The notes beneath the pieces were generated by a model. The model worked only from the letters and a program-made list of their open reading frames with translations. It did no database searches and was not told where the DNA came from. Positions 35,208-44,053 of a DNA stretch of 64,000 nucleotides are shown piece by piece. Position 1 is the first letter of the stretch. Every line of letters begins with the position of its first letter. Source of the DNA: Amantichitinum ursilacus (GTDB lineage: Bacteria; Pseudomonadota; Gammaproteobacteria; Burkholderiales; Chitinibacteraceae); contig NZ_LAQT01000007.1 in NCBI RefSeq assembly GCF_001294205.1, positions 124,001 through 188,000 on the forward strand, given 5' to 3'. The position numbers and the translations under genes were made by a program.

Positions 35208-36644
35208 TCAGCGCACGCCGTGCATCATCTTTTGCAGCGGACGCGTCAGCAGCAGCAGGATTGCGCCCGCAGCAAACGCCATCGCCACAAACAGCATAAA
35301 GAACTCGTGCAGGCCGGTGATCTGAAAGCCCAGAAAGCTCGGCACACGGCCGCCATCGGGATAAAAGCCCGCCAGGATGCCGGCAAACCAGTTGGCCGCC
35401 GCATTGGCGGTAAACCACACTGCCATCATCAGCGAGGCAAAGCGCGCGGGCGCCAGTTTGTTGACCAGCGACAGGCCAATTGGCGACAGACACAATTCGC
35501 CCAGCGAATGCATGGCATACATCGCCACCAGCCAGAACATGCTGGCCTTGACGCTGGCGGACATGTCTTTAACGCCAAAGCCAATGATCAGATAACCCGC
35601 AGCCAGCAACAGCAAGCCCCACGCCATCTTGGTGGGCGATGCCGGTTCGCGGTTGCGGCGGCCCAAGGCGCTCCACAGCTGCGCCATCAGCGGCGCAAAG
35701 ATCAGCACAAAGACGGGATTAAGCGACTGAAACCACGAAGTGGGAATCTGATAACCAAACAGCATGCGATCGGTGGCTTCTTCGGCAAAGAAGGTCAGCG
35801 ACACGCCCGCTTGTTCAAATGCCGACCAGAAGAAAATGACGAAGAACGAAATCACGCCAATGACCACCATGCGTTGCTTTTCCGCCGGGGTGAGTGGCGC
35901 CGCAGCGACGCGGCTTGCGCCTTTGGCGACGCGCTGCGGCGCCAGACCCACAGGCGCGCCATCGGGCGTGACCAGATAGCGTTTGTGGAATGCGCCAAAC
36001 ACCACCAGCGACAACAGCATGCCGATACCCGCGGCAAAAAAGCCCCAACGGAAATCGCCGGCATTGCCGGTATCGCCCAGATAGCCGCACAGCAACGGCG
36101 CGATAAACGAGCCCAGGTTGATGCCCATATAAAAGATCGTATAAGCCGCATCTTTGCGCCGGTCATTGGGCGTATATAGCTGGCCCACCATGCTGGAGAT
36201 ATTGGGTTTGAAGAAGCCATTGCCCGCCACGATCAGGCCCAGGCCGCAATAAAACAGCCCGTGCGCCAAGGGCGCGTTATGCAGACTGCTGCCCGCCCAG
36301 AACAAGGCAAACTGGCCCGCCGCCATTACCAGGCCGCCGAGCATGATCGAACGCCGATTGCCCCACCAGCGGTCCGCCACATAGCCGCCAACCAGCGGCG
36401 CCAGGTAAACCAGGCCGGTGTATTTGCCGTACAGCGATGCGGCAAACTGTTTGTCGAACAGCAGCGCATTCACCATAAACAGCGCCAGCAGCGCGCGGTT
36501 GCCGTAATAAGAAAAGCGTTCCCACATTTCGGTGGCGAACAGCAGATACAAGCCTTTGGGATGACCTGTGGCGGCGGGGTGAGCCGTGGCTTGCGGGGCT
36601 AGCGCAGGGGGCACACCGTCAAGCGCGATGTCAGCATTGCTCAT
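35208..36644 (-). CDS. Proton-dependent oligopeptide transporter (POT/PTR family)
   Basis: 478 residues, about 14 membrane segments. The family signature E-x-x-E-R-F in ATEMWERFSYYG on the first helix couples proton and peptide movement. GNGFFKPNISSMVGQLY and DAAYTIFYMGINLGSFIAPL match the second PTR2 signature. It imports di- and tripeptides into the cell. A perfect inverted repeat sits 17-39 bases upstream of the start codon and may be an operator. The next minus-strand genes upstream are queG and the oxoprolinase genes, so peptide uptake and oxoproline use are neighbours. Confidence 0.94.
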   Translation of the reverse strand: MSNADIALDGVPPALAPQATAHPAATGHPKGLYLLFATEMWERFSYYGNRALLALFMVNALLFDKQFAASLYGKYTGLVYLAPLVGGYVADRWWGNRRSIMLGGLVMAAGQFALFWAGSSLHNAPLAHGLFYCGLGLIVAGNGFFKPNISSMVGQLYTPNDRRKDAAYTIFYMGINLGSFIAPLLCGYLGDTGNAGDFRWGFFAAGIGMLLSLVVFGAFHKRYLVTPDGAPVGLAPQRVAKGASRVAAAPLTPAEKQRMVVIGVISFFVIFFWSAFEQAGVSLTFFAEEATDRMLFGYQIPTSWFQSLNPVFVLIFAPLMAQLWSALGRRNREPASPTKMAWGLLLLAAGYLIIGFGVKDMSASVKASMFWLVAMYAMHSLGELCLSPIGLSLVNKLAPARFASLMMAVWFTANAAANWFAGILAGFYPDGGRVPSFLGFQITGLHEFFMLFVAMAFAAGAILLLLTRPLQKMMHGVR

Positions 36645-36660
36645 GGTGAGGGACCGTTTT

Positions 36661-36683
36661 ATGACATTTCAATAAAATGTCAT
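36661..36683. promoter_or_regulatory. Perfect inverted repeat upstream of POT transporter
   Basis: Arms ATGACATTT and AAATGTCAT, nine bases each, separated by CAATA. It lies between the pxpA stop and the transporter start, 17 bases from the ATG, in an AT-rich patch. The symmetry and position suggest a repressor site. No bound protein can be named. Confidence 0.55.
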
Positions 36684-36746
36684 TGTCCGGATCGCGCGTG
36701 CGCGATGCGCCGGACTATGCCCACCACAATTGGTAAATTATTACTT

Positions 36747-37466
36747 TTACGCCGACGATTCGCATAATTGAGCGCGCACCAAGCGCGCAAAATCCAGCGC
36801 ATGCGCGTTATCACCATGCAGGCACAAGCTGTCCACCCGCAGCGTCAAGGTGTTACCGCTTTGGGTTTGCACCGTGCCCGCCGCCAGTGCCAGCGCCTGT
36901 TGCAATGCCTGCGCGTCATCGGCCAGCACCGCACCGGGCAAGGTCCGCGGCACCAACTGGCCATCATCCTGATAAGCGCGATCCACAAAGCCCTCTTCGA
37001 TCACCTGCCAGCCCATATGCGCCGCATGCCGGGCAAAGTCGCTGCCCGCCAACGCCATGATGTGCAGACTGGCGTCGACTTCCGCCACGGCGCGCAACAC
37101 ACAATCGGCGATGGTGATATCGCGTGCGGCATCGTTGTAGAGCATGCCATGCGGCTTTACATACGCCAGCGTCGCGCCCTCGTCCTGGCAGATGGCCCGT
37201 AATACGGCGATCTGTTCGCTCAGGCTGGCTTGCAGCGCCTCGTGGCTGATCAACAGACTGCGCCGACCAAAATGCGCCCGATCCGGATAGCTGGGATGCG
37301 CGCCAATGCGCACGCCATGCCGGAGCGCCAGGCGCACGGTGTGCCGCATCGACAAGGCGTCGCCGGTGTGGCCGCCACACGCAATATTGGCCGAGCTGAT
37401 CTGGGCCATCAGCGCTTCGTCGTAGGGATAGCCCTCGCCCAGATCGGCGTTCAGATCGATCTTCAT
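36747..37466 (-). CDS. pxpA: 5-oxoprolinase subunit A (LamB/YcsF family)
   Basis: 239 residues. PxpA works with PxpB and PxpC to convert 5-oxoproline (pyroglutamate) to glutamate with ATP. The N-terminus MKIDLNADLGEGYPYDEALM and NIACGGHTGD are family hallmarks, followed by GAHPSYPDR and VKPHGMLYN. The start (ATG 37464-37466) overlaps the end of pxpC (ATGA), so it is coupled. It is the last gene of queG-pxpB-pxpC-pxpA. Confidence 0.95.
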   Translation of the reverse strand: MKIDLNADLGEGYPYDEALMAQISSANIACGGHTGDALSMRHTVRLALRHGVRIGAHPSYPDRAHFGRRSLLISHEALQASLSEQIAVLRAICQDEGATLAYVKPHGMLYNDAARDITIADCVLRAVAEVDASLHIMALAGSDFARHAAHMGWQVIEEGFVDRAYQDDGQLVPRTLPGAVLADDAQALQQALALAAGTVQTQSGNTLTLRVDSLCLHGDNAHALDFARLVRAQLCESSA

Positions 37467-38398
37467 TGGATGCGCCACTTCAGTTGGTTTTCGATTTGCA
37501 CCAGCCATTGCCGCTGCGCCTGCAAAGCCGCTAGCGCTTGCGGCATCGTCACTTCCACAAAGCGGATGCTGTCACCAGGCCGGAACTGCCCCATGCGCCA
37601 GATATCGGCGCGGATGACCTGGGCGATCTTGGGATAGCCGCCGGTGGTTTGCGCATCGGGCAGCAACAGCACGGGCTGGCCCGAGGGTGGCACCTGAATC
37701 ACGCCGCGTTGCACTGAATGCGACGGCAAATCCAGCGGCGGATCAAGGCCAAGATCCGGCCCTGCCAGCCACGCGCCCATGCGATTGGCGTCGGGCGTAA
37801 CGCGCCACGGCTCGCTGACCAACGCTTTTTGCGCGGCCTGGCTAAACGCAGTCCATTCGGTGCCCGGCAAGATGCGCAGCACTTCGCCGCGTTCGGGCGC
37901 GCGCACACTGGCCTGCGGCGCATGGCCATCCCACACGCCCAAAGGCAAGATGTCGCCGACTTTCAGCGCGCGGCCTTCAAAACCGCCAAAGCCGCTGGCC
38001 AGATCGGTGGCGCGGGCGTTCAGCACGATGGGCACGTCGATACCGCCGCTGACGCATAAATAACTGCGCGCGCCCTGCTCAGCCCAGCCCAGCGCCAGCG
38101 TCTGACCTTTGCGCACGGGCACGCTGCGCCAGCATGGCAGCGGCTGTTTATCCAGCGTGGCGGGCACCCACGCGCCGGTCAGGGCGATGACGGCATCGGA
38201 CTGAAAGCGCACGTGCAAACCACCGAGTGTGACTTCAAGCGCCGCCAGTTCAGGCGCATTGCCCACCAGCAGATTACCGACCAGCAAGGCCGGAATATCC
38301 ATCACGCCACCGACCGGCACGCCCCACTGGCTGGCGCCAAAACGGCCCAGATCCTGCACGCTGCATTGCGGCCCGGTTTTAAGAATGCGCAGGCTCAT
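37463..38398 (-). CDS. pxpC: 5-oxoprolinase subunit C
   Basis: 311 residues of the biotin-dependent carboxyltransferase-like family (allophanate hydrolase subunit 2 type). It shows GPQCSVQDLGRFGASQWGVP at the N-terminus, NLLVGNAPELAALEVTLGG, YLCVSGGIDVP and GGYPKIAQVIRADI near the end. It forms the catalytic complex with PxpB; despite its name homology, it is not a urea enzyme in this context because pxpA is adjacent. It overlaps pxpB and pxpA by four bases on each side. Confidence 0.93.
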   Translation of the reverse strand: MSLRILKTGPQCSVQDLGRFGASQWGVPVGGVMDIPALLVGNLLVGNAPELAALEVTLGGLHVRFQSDAVIALTGAWVPATLDKQPLPCWRSVPVRKGQTLALGWAEQGARSYLCVSGGIDVPIVLNARATDLASGFGGFEGRALKVGDILPLGVWDGHAPQASVRAPERGEVLRILPGTEWTAFSQAAQKALVSEPWRVTPDANRMGAWLAGPDLGLDPPLDLPSHSVQRGVIQVPPSGQPVLLLPDAQTTGGYPKIAQVIRADIWRMGQFRPGDSIRFVEVTMPQALAALQAQRQWLVQIENQLKWRIQ

Positions 38399-39045
38399 GC
38401 GGCGTGCTCCGTGCCAGGCACAAAGCGCAAGCTATCGCCGGGCGCCAACAAAGCGGGTGGCATCCGGGTGGCGTCAAACAAACGCGTGTGGGTGCGGCCA
38501 ATCAGATGCCAACCGCCCGGCGAGGTGCACGGATAAATACCGGTTTGCATGCCGCCGATGCCCACCGATCCGGCTGGCACTTTCTGGCGTGGCTGGTCGC
38601 GGCGCGGAATGATCAAGCGTTCATCCAGTCCGCCCAGATAGGGAAAGCCCGGCAGAAAACCAATGCAATACACCACGTAATCCTGCGCGGCGTGCAGTTC
38701 AATCACTTGCTGCGGCGTCAGCCCGCTGTGCTCGGCCACGACGGCCAGATCGGGCCCCGCTTTGCCACCGTATTGCACCGCAATATCATGACGCTGGCCC
38801 ACCACTGGTTCAGCATCGCGGCTATCGGTCCAGGCGCTTTGCATCCCTTGTTCGATCAGTGCGGCGCGCGAGGTCAGCGGGTCAAAGCGCACCGTCAGAT
38901 TGCCCACGCCCAGCACTAGCCACCAGTCCGGAAAGCGCTGCTGCAGCAGCCGTTGCATGCGCCATAAACGTTGTTGGTCCGCCAGGGCGGTGGAAACCGT
39001 CAAAACCAGAGCAGTATCGCCCTGGGGCTGGAGCGTTGGATTCAT
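38395..39045 (-). CDS. pxpB: 5-oxoprolinase subunit B
   Basis: 216 residues, allophanate hydrolase subunit 1/KipI type. Family segments are PQGDTALVL, HDIAVQYGG, HAAQDYVVYCIGFLPGFPYL and PRRDQPRQKVPAGSVGIGG, then YPCTSPGGWHLIGRT. The start at ATG 39043-39045 overlaps the queG stop; an upstream in-frame start would extend into queG. The three-gene order B-C-A is the usual one for prokaryotic oxoprolinase. Confidence 0.94.
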   Translation of the reverse strand: MNPTLQPQGDTALVLTVSTALADQQRLWRMQRLLQQRFPDWWLVLGVGNLTVRFDPLTSRAALIEQGMQSAWTDSRDAEPVVGQRHDIAVQYGGKAGPDLAVVAEHSGLTPQQVIELHAAQDYVVYCIGFLPGFPYLGGLDERLIIPRRDQPRQKVPAGSVGIGGMQTGIYPCTSPGGWHLIGRTHTRLFDATRMPPALLAPGDSLRFVPGTEHAA

Positions 39046-40127
39046 GCAGCATGCCTGTTCAGGGCCCACGCCACGTGCTCGCGCACGAGTTCGCTGGGGT
39101 CGTTGATGCGGGATTGCAATGCAGAAACAATGTCAGGACGGGTCGGCGCGTTGCCCAGGCCCACCGCCAGATTGCGCAACCAGCGCTCATGGCCGATGCG
39201 CAGGATGGCGCTACCGGCCATGCGCTCACGGAAGGTGGCTTCGTCCCAGCCAAACAATTCAACCAGTGACACATCGTCCAGCCCGTGGCGCACCGCAAAG
39301 TCGGCTTCTTTGCTATCGACGGCAAAGCGGTTCCACGGGCATACCAGCTGACAGTCATCGCAGCCGTACACGCGGTTGCCAATCAGCGGGCGATATTCAT
39401 CTGGAATACTGCCTTTCAGCTCGATAGTAAGGTAGGAGATGCATTTGCGCGCATCAACCTTGTACGGCGCCACAATGGCGCCCGTGGGACAGGCGCCCAG
39501 GCAGCGCGTGCAGCGGCCGCAATGTTCGTTGGGCTCGGGCGGGTCAGGCGGCAGCGGCAAATCGGTAAACAATTCGCCAATAAAGAAAAACGAGCCATAT
39601 TCGCGATTCAGCAACAGCGTATGTTTGCCGCGCCAACCCAGGCCGGCTTTTTTGGCCAGTTCCACTTCCAGCACCGGCGCGGAATCGACAAATGCCCTAA
39701 AGCCGAACGGCCCGATCTCGGCCTGCACGCGCTCAGCCAGTTTTTGCAGCCGGTTACGCAAAACCTTGTGATAATCGCGCCCCAGTGCGTAACGCGACAG
39801 ATACGCCTTGCTGCCATCCTGCAACATCGCTTCAGCGTTGGAGGTGCCAGCAGGTAGATACGGCATGAACACGCTGACAATCGACACCGTGCCCGGCACC
39901 AGTTCTGCGGGCCGCGCGCGTGTCAGACCGTGGCGTGCCATATAATCCATCTCGCCGTGGAACCCGGCCGCCAGCCATTCAGTCAATGCCGGCTCGGCGG
40001 CGGATAAATCGGTGTCCGTAATCGCCGCGCGCGCAAAGCCCAGCTCTTGCGCCCACGCTTTGATACGGGCCGCCAGCGCGGTCAGGTCCAGACCGCCGGA
40101 TTCAACAGAGGGAAATTCATTTTGCAT
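39042..40127 (-). CDS. queG: Epoxyqueuosine reductase
   Basis: 361 residues. It makes the last step of queuosine synthesis in tRNA, reducing epoxyqueuosine, and uses cobalamin and two [4Fe-4S] clusters. Both cluster patterns are visible: CGRCTRCLGACPTGA and CDDCQLVCPWN. The N-terminal half has RYALGRDYHKVLRNRLQKL, and the C-terminal end is a HEAT-like helical tail (WLRNLAVGLGNAP). Its start codon overlaps the likely TTG start of tsaE on the other strand. It is the first gene of the queG-pxpBCA run. Confidence 0.95.
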   Translation of the reverse strand: MQNEFPSVESGGLDLTALAARIKAWAQELGFARAAITDTDLSAAEPALTEWLAAGFHGEMDYMARHGLTRARPAELVPGTVSIVSVFMPYLPAGTSNAEAMLQDGSKAYLSRYALGRDYHKVLRNRLQKLAERVQAEIGPFGFRAFVDSAPVLEVELAKKAGLGWRGKHTLLLNREYGSFFFIGELFTDLPLPPDPPEPNEHCGRCTRCLGACPTGAIVAPYKVDARKCISYLTIELKGSIPDEYRPLIGNRVYGCDDCQLVCPWNRFAVDSKEADFAVRHGLDDVSLVELFGWDEATFRERMAGSAILRIGHERWLRNLAVGLGNAPTRPDIVSALQSRINDPSELVREHVAWALNRHAA

Positions 40128-40601
40128 AAGGCAAATGATACTGCATGCCGCTTTTTGCCTGACGAAAACGCCACATTAGCGATCGGGGCGGAACTGGCGC
40201 GCGTGCTGCATGGCGGTGTGGTCCTGTTTTTGCAAGGCGACCTGGGCGCGGGCAAAACCACGCTCACGCGCGGCCTGTTACGCGCCTTGGGCTATAGCGG
40301 CCGCGTGAAGAGCCCCACTTACACGCTGGTTGAACCTTATGCTGTTTCTAATTTAAACTTGTATCATTTTGATTTATATAGATTTCAAGACCCGATGGAA
40401 TGGGTCGATGCAGGCTTTCGCGATTATTTTAATGAACAGTCCATTTGCGTGATCGAATGGGCTGATCAAGCCAAAGGCCTGCTGCCACAACCCGACCTCA
40501 TGGTTACACTGAAGCCGCATCACGACGGCAGAAATATTGAAATTCAAGCACTTACGGAGACCGGTTCGGCATGTCTCGAGCAATTCGCCACCCCGTCCTG
40601 A
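40122..40601 (+). CDS. tsaE: tRNA threonylcarbamoyladenosine synthesis ATPase
   Basis: 159 residues. TsaE binds TsaB-TsaD and drives the t6A modification of ANN-decoding tRNAs. Walker A is LQGDLGAGKTTLTRGLLR, followed by VKSPTYTLVEPY, LYHFDLYRFQDP and VIEWADQAKGLLP, all family signatures. No ATG is well placed. A TTG at 40122 with GAGGGA about eight bases ahead fits best, and a TTG at 40155 is the alternative. Codons in the middle (about 40330-40395) are unusually AT-rich (TTA, AGA, TTT, TAT) compared with the rest. It overlaps amiC. Confidence 0.92.
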   Translation: MHKANDTACRFLPDENATLAIGAELARVLHGGVVLFLQGDLGAGKTTLTRGLLRALGYSGRVKSPTYTLVEPYAVSNLNLYHFDLYRFQDPMEWVDAGFRDYFNEQSICVIEWADQAKGLLPQPDLMVTLKPHHDGRNIEIQALTETGSACLEQFATPS

Positions 40602-42043
40602 CCCCGGATAATGCCCGCCGACGCGTATTGCGTGCGGCGGTTTCGTCGTTGGTTTTAAGCGTTGTGCCCGTGGGCATGGCGCGTGCGGCCGCCAATGCCA
40701 ATGTGGTTTCGGTGCGCGTGTGGCCAGCCCAGGCGTATACGCGCGTCACCATCGAAGCGACTTCACCACTCGCTTTCAAACAATTTTCGTTAAAAAATCC
40801 GGACCGGCTGGTGGTCGATCTGGAAGGCGTGGACCTGAATGCCGAGCTGCAAAAGCTGGAAGGCAAGGTCGGCGATGATGATCCCTACATCAAATTGCTG
40901 CGCGCGGGTCGCTTCAAGCCGGGCACGGTGCGGCTGGTGCTTGATCTTAAATCCGAGGTCAAGCCGCAGGTGTTTACGCTCGACCCGGTAGCTGAATACA
41001 AATATCGCCTGGTGATCGACCTGTACCCCACGGTGCAGAAAGACCCGCTGCTGGCGTTTCTGGATGACCAGAACAATGGCGATGCCGCGCCGCCTGCCAA
41101 TTTAAAGCTGGACGATAAAAGCAGCGCGCCGCAAAGCAGCCAGGCCAACCAAGGCAAGCAGTCGGCCCCGGCCAGCCAGCCCGATCCGGTCGATCAGAGC
41201 GCGCAAGACAATCGCGACGCCATCGCCAAAGCTGAAACCGGGCAGCCGGTGGACCGCAGCAAGCTGAAAGTGGATCGGCTGATTACGGTGGTGCTGGATC
41301 CCGGCCATGGCGGTGAAGACCCGGGCGCGGTCGGCCCGCAAGGCAATTACGAGAAGACCGTAGTGCTGTCGATTGCGCGCAAGCTCAAAGGTTTGCTGGA
41401 AGGCGAACCCAATATCCGCGTGGTGATGACGCGCGATGCCGACTTCTTTGTGCCGTTGGGCGTACGCGTTAAAAAAGCGCGCGCGGTGCAGGCCGATCTG
41501 TTTGTCTCCATCCATGCCGACGCATTTATCCGGCCCGATGCCAGCGGTTCGTCGGTGTTTGTGCTGTCTGATAAAGGTGCGACCAGCACCGCCGCCAAAT
41601 GGCTGGCGCAAACACAGAACGATGCCGATCTGATTGGCGGCGTAAAAATCAGCACGCAAGATAAATATCTGGCGCACACGCTGATGGATTTGACGCAAAC
41701 CGCCACGCTGAACGACAGCATGAAGTTTGGCAAGGCGATGCTCAACGAGCTGGGTTCGCTCAACCGCCTGCATAAAGGCTCGGTGGAGCAAGCCGGTTTC
41801 GCCGTGCTCAAAGCGCCCGATATTCCGTCGATCCTGGTCGAGACCGCGTTTATTTCCAACCCGGCCGAAGAGCAGAAACTGATCGACGATGCCTATCAGG
41901 TGAAAATGGCCTCGGCGCTGCATAACGGCATCAAGCGTTACTTTGTGAAGAACCCGCCGCCCGCGCGCACGCGGCTGGCGCAAGTGGCGGCGTTTGAAGG
42001 CGAGGATGTAGTGGAAGGCTGGGCGCCGCTGCACAAAGCGTAG
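40571..42043 (+). CDS. amiC: N-acetylmuramoyl-L-alanine amidase, AmiC-type
   Basis: 490 residues. A twin-arginine-like export signal (NARRRVLRAAVSSLV, ending near MARAAA) suggests Tat secretion, as known for AmiC. An AMIN septum-targeting domain (about 45-150), a Ser/Gln/Pro-rich linker (about 170-225) and a zinc amidase_3 domain follow. Zinc and catalytic residues: His in VVLDPGHGGEDPGA, Glu in NYEKTVVLS, His in VSIHADAF, and the catalytic Glu in ILVETAFISN. It cleaves peptide from glycan strands so daughter cells can separate. It is translationally linked to tsaE. Confidence 0.95.
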   Translation: MSRAIRHPVLTPDNARRRVLRAAVSSLVLSVVPVGMARAAANANVVSVRVWPAQAYTRVTIEATSPLAFKQFSLKNPDRLVVDLEGVDLNAELQKLEGKVGDDDPYIKLLRAGRFKPGTVRLVLDLKSEVKPQVFTLDPVAEYKYRLVIDLYPTVQKDPLLAFLDDQNNGDAAPPANLKLDDKSSAPQSSQANQGKQSAPASQPDPVDQSAQDNRDAIAKAETGQPVDRSKLKVDRLITVVLDPGHGGEDPGAVGPQGNYEKTVVLSIARKLKGLLEGEPNIRVVMTRDADFFVPLGVRVKKARAVQADLFVSIHADAFIRPDASGSSVFVLSDKGATSTAAKWLAQTQNDADLIGGVKISTQDKYLAHTLMDLTQTATLNDSMKFGKAMLNELGSLNRLHKGSVEQAGFAVLKAPDIPSILVETAFISNPAEEQKLIDDAYQVKMASALHNGIKRYFVKNPPPARTRLAQVAAFEGEDVVEGWAPLHKA

Positions 42044-42067
42044 TTGCGTACGCGGCCCGCCCTTGCG

Positions 42068-42107
42068 CGCCAGGCTGCCGACGGGGTCGGCCTGGCGCTG
42101 ATATAAT
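42068..42107 (+). promoter_or_regulatory. Hairpin and -10-like box before mutL
   Basis: CGCCAGG-CTG-CCGAC/GTCGG-CCTGGCG (42068-42097) forms a long bulged stem behind amiC. It is followed by TATAAT at 42102-42107, 30 bases before the mutL ATG. No T-run follows the stem, so it is not a standard terminator. A promoter for mutL here is possible but the -35 is poor. Confidence 0.35.
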
Positions 42108-42136
42108 CCTCAACTTTCCCCGCCCCGCCCTCGCCC

Positions 42137-44053
42137 ATGCCGCGCATTCAGCTTTTATCCGATCAACTGGTCAACCAGATCGCAGCGGGCGAAGTGGTCG
42201 AACGACCCGCGTCCGCGCTCAAAGAATTGCTGGAAAACAGCCTTGATGCCGGTTCCGAAAATATCGGCGTCGAACTGATTGCGGGCGGCACCAAGCTGAT
42301 CAAGGTCATTGACGATGGTCATGGCATCGAGCGCGATGATCTGGCGCTGGCCCTGCATCGCCATGCCACCAGCAAGATCCGCGATTTTGACGATCTGCAA
42401 AAAGTGGCCACGCTGGGGTTCCGCGGTGAAGGTCTGGCCTCGATTGCCTCGGTTAGCCGTCTGACGCTGACCAGCCGCTTTGATGGCGCGCCGCATGCCT
42501 GGCGCGTTGAATCGGACCACGGCCGTTTGCATGAGCCTGAGCCCGCCGCGCTGGCGGTCGGCACCACCATCGAAGTGCACGATCTGTATTACCAGACCCC
42601 CGCGCGCCGTAAGTTTCTCAAATCCGACAGCACCGAATTTGCGCATTGCGAAGATATGGTCACGCGCCTGGCGCTGGCCAATCCGGACAAACAGTTCACG
42701 CTAATCCACAACAGCCGCGCCAATCTGCGGGTGATGCGCGGCGATGTGCACAAGCGTTGCGCGGCCTTGCTGGGCGATGATTTCGCGCTGCATGCGGTGC
42801 AAATCGACGAAGCCGCAGGGCCACTGCGCCTGTGGGGTCTGGCTGGTAGCCCAACGCAATCCAAAGCCAGCCGCGATGCCCAGTATTTTTTTGTGAATGG
42901 CCGCTTTGTGCGCGACAAAGTCATCGCCCACGCATTACGCGAAGCCTATCGCGACGTGTTGCACCATGATCGCCACGCCAGTTGGTGTCTGTTTCTGGAA
43001 CTCGACCCTGAAGGCGTCGACGTTAACGTGCACCCGACCAAGATCGAAGTGCGTTTTCGTGAATCCCAAGCCATCTACCGCTTTTTACTGACCAGCCTGA
43101 AAAAAGCGCTGGCCACCACCCGCGCCGGGCAGGTGCCCGCGGGCATTGATCCAGAAACCGGCGAGCTGCTGGTCGCACCAGTCTCGGCACAGGGTTTTGA
43201 GGTAGCGCCAGCCGCAGCGCCCGCACCCTCCCCGGCGCAGCCGCAACAAACGCCGTGGCGGCAGCAACCCATGCCGATGGGCGTGGTGCGCGAGCCGATG
43301 GCCATGTACGACCGCATGTTTGGCGATTTGCGCCGTGATCCGGGCGTCGAGCCTGCCAACGCAGGCAGCGCACCCGCGCCCATGTTTACCGCCAATGGCT
43401 TTGCGCCGGCACCGCTGCGCGCCAGCAACGTGGCCGCGCGCACCATGCCGGAGGACAGCGAAGACGGTATCCCGCCATTGGGCTTTGCGCTGGCGCAATT
43501 GCACGGTGTGTATATCCTGGCGCAAGCGGCCGAAGGCATGGTGGTGGTCGATATGCACGCGGCACACGAACGCGTGGTGTACGAAAAACTCAAGAACGCG
43601 CTGGATCTGGAACATATGCCGATGCAGCCCTTGCTGATCCCGCATCTGTTTAGCGCCGACCGTTTTGAAGTGGCCACGGTGGAAGACAACGCCGATGCGT
43701 TCACGCGCATTGGTTTTGATTTGTCGGTGGCGTCGCCAACGCAGATTGCCATTCGCGGCATCCCGATGCTGCTGAAGGACGCCGATGCGGTGGAACTGGC
43801 GCGCTCGGTCATCAAAGATGTGCGCGAAGTGGGCGCCAGCCAGATGCTGACCGGCCGCCAGAATGAATTGCTGGCGACCATGGCTTGCCATGGCGCGGTG
43901 CGTGCCAACCGCGCGCTGACCATCCCGGAAATGAATGCGCTGCTGCGCGAAATGGAAGCCACCGAACGCTCGGGCCAATGTAATCACGGCCGTCCGACGT
44001 GGTTCCGCCTGGGCATGCACGATCTGGACAAACTGTTTATGCGGGGCCAGTAA
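42137..44053 (+). CDS. mutL: DNA mismatch repair protein MutL, endonuclease type
   Basis: 638 residues. The GHKL ATPase domain shows LLENSLDAGSENI, IDDGHGI, GFRGEGLASI and later NVHPTKIEVRF. A Pro/Ala linker (about 350-440) connects to the C-terminal dimer domain. That domain carries metal-site motifs of MutL endonucleases: DMHAAHERVVYE (the D-x-H-A-x2-E-x4-E pattern), ACHGAVRAN and CNHGRPTW. This implies nicking by MutL itself and no MutH, as in most bacteria outside the enteric group. It overlaps the downstream membrane protein gene (TAATG). Confidence 0.95.
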   Translation: MPRIQLLSDQLVNQIAAGEVVERPASALKELLENSLDAGSENIGVELIAGGTKLIKVIDDGHGIERDDLALALHRHATSKIRDFDDLQKVATLGFRGEGLASIASVSRLTLTSRFDGAPHAWRVESDHGRLHEPEPAALAVGTTIEVHDLYYQTPARRKFLKSDSTEFAHCEDMVTRLALANPDKQFTLIHNSRANLRVMRGDVHKRCAALLGDDFALHAVQIDEAAGPLRLWGLAGSPTQSKASRDAQYFFVNGRFVRDKVIAHALREAYRDVLHHDRHASWCLFLELDPEGVDVNVHPTKIEVRFRESQAIYRFLLTSLKKALATTRAGQVPAGIDPETGELLVAPVSAQGFEVAPAAAPAPSPAQPQQTPWRQQPMPMGVVREPMAMYDRMFGDLRRDPGVEPANAGSAPAPMFTANGFAPAPLRASNVAARTMPEDSEDGIPPLGFALAQLHGVYILAQAAEGMVVVDMHAAHERVVYEKLKNALDLEHMPMQPLLIPHLFSADRFEVATVEDNADAFTRIGFDLSVASPTQIAIRGIPMLLKDADAVELARSVIKDVREVGASQMLTGRQNELLATMACHGAVRANRALTIPEMNALLREMEATERSGQCNHGRPTWFRLGMHDLDKLFMRGQ

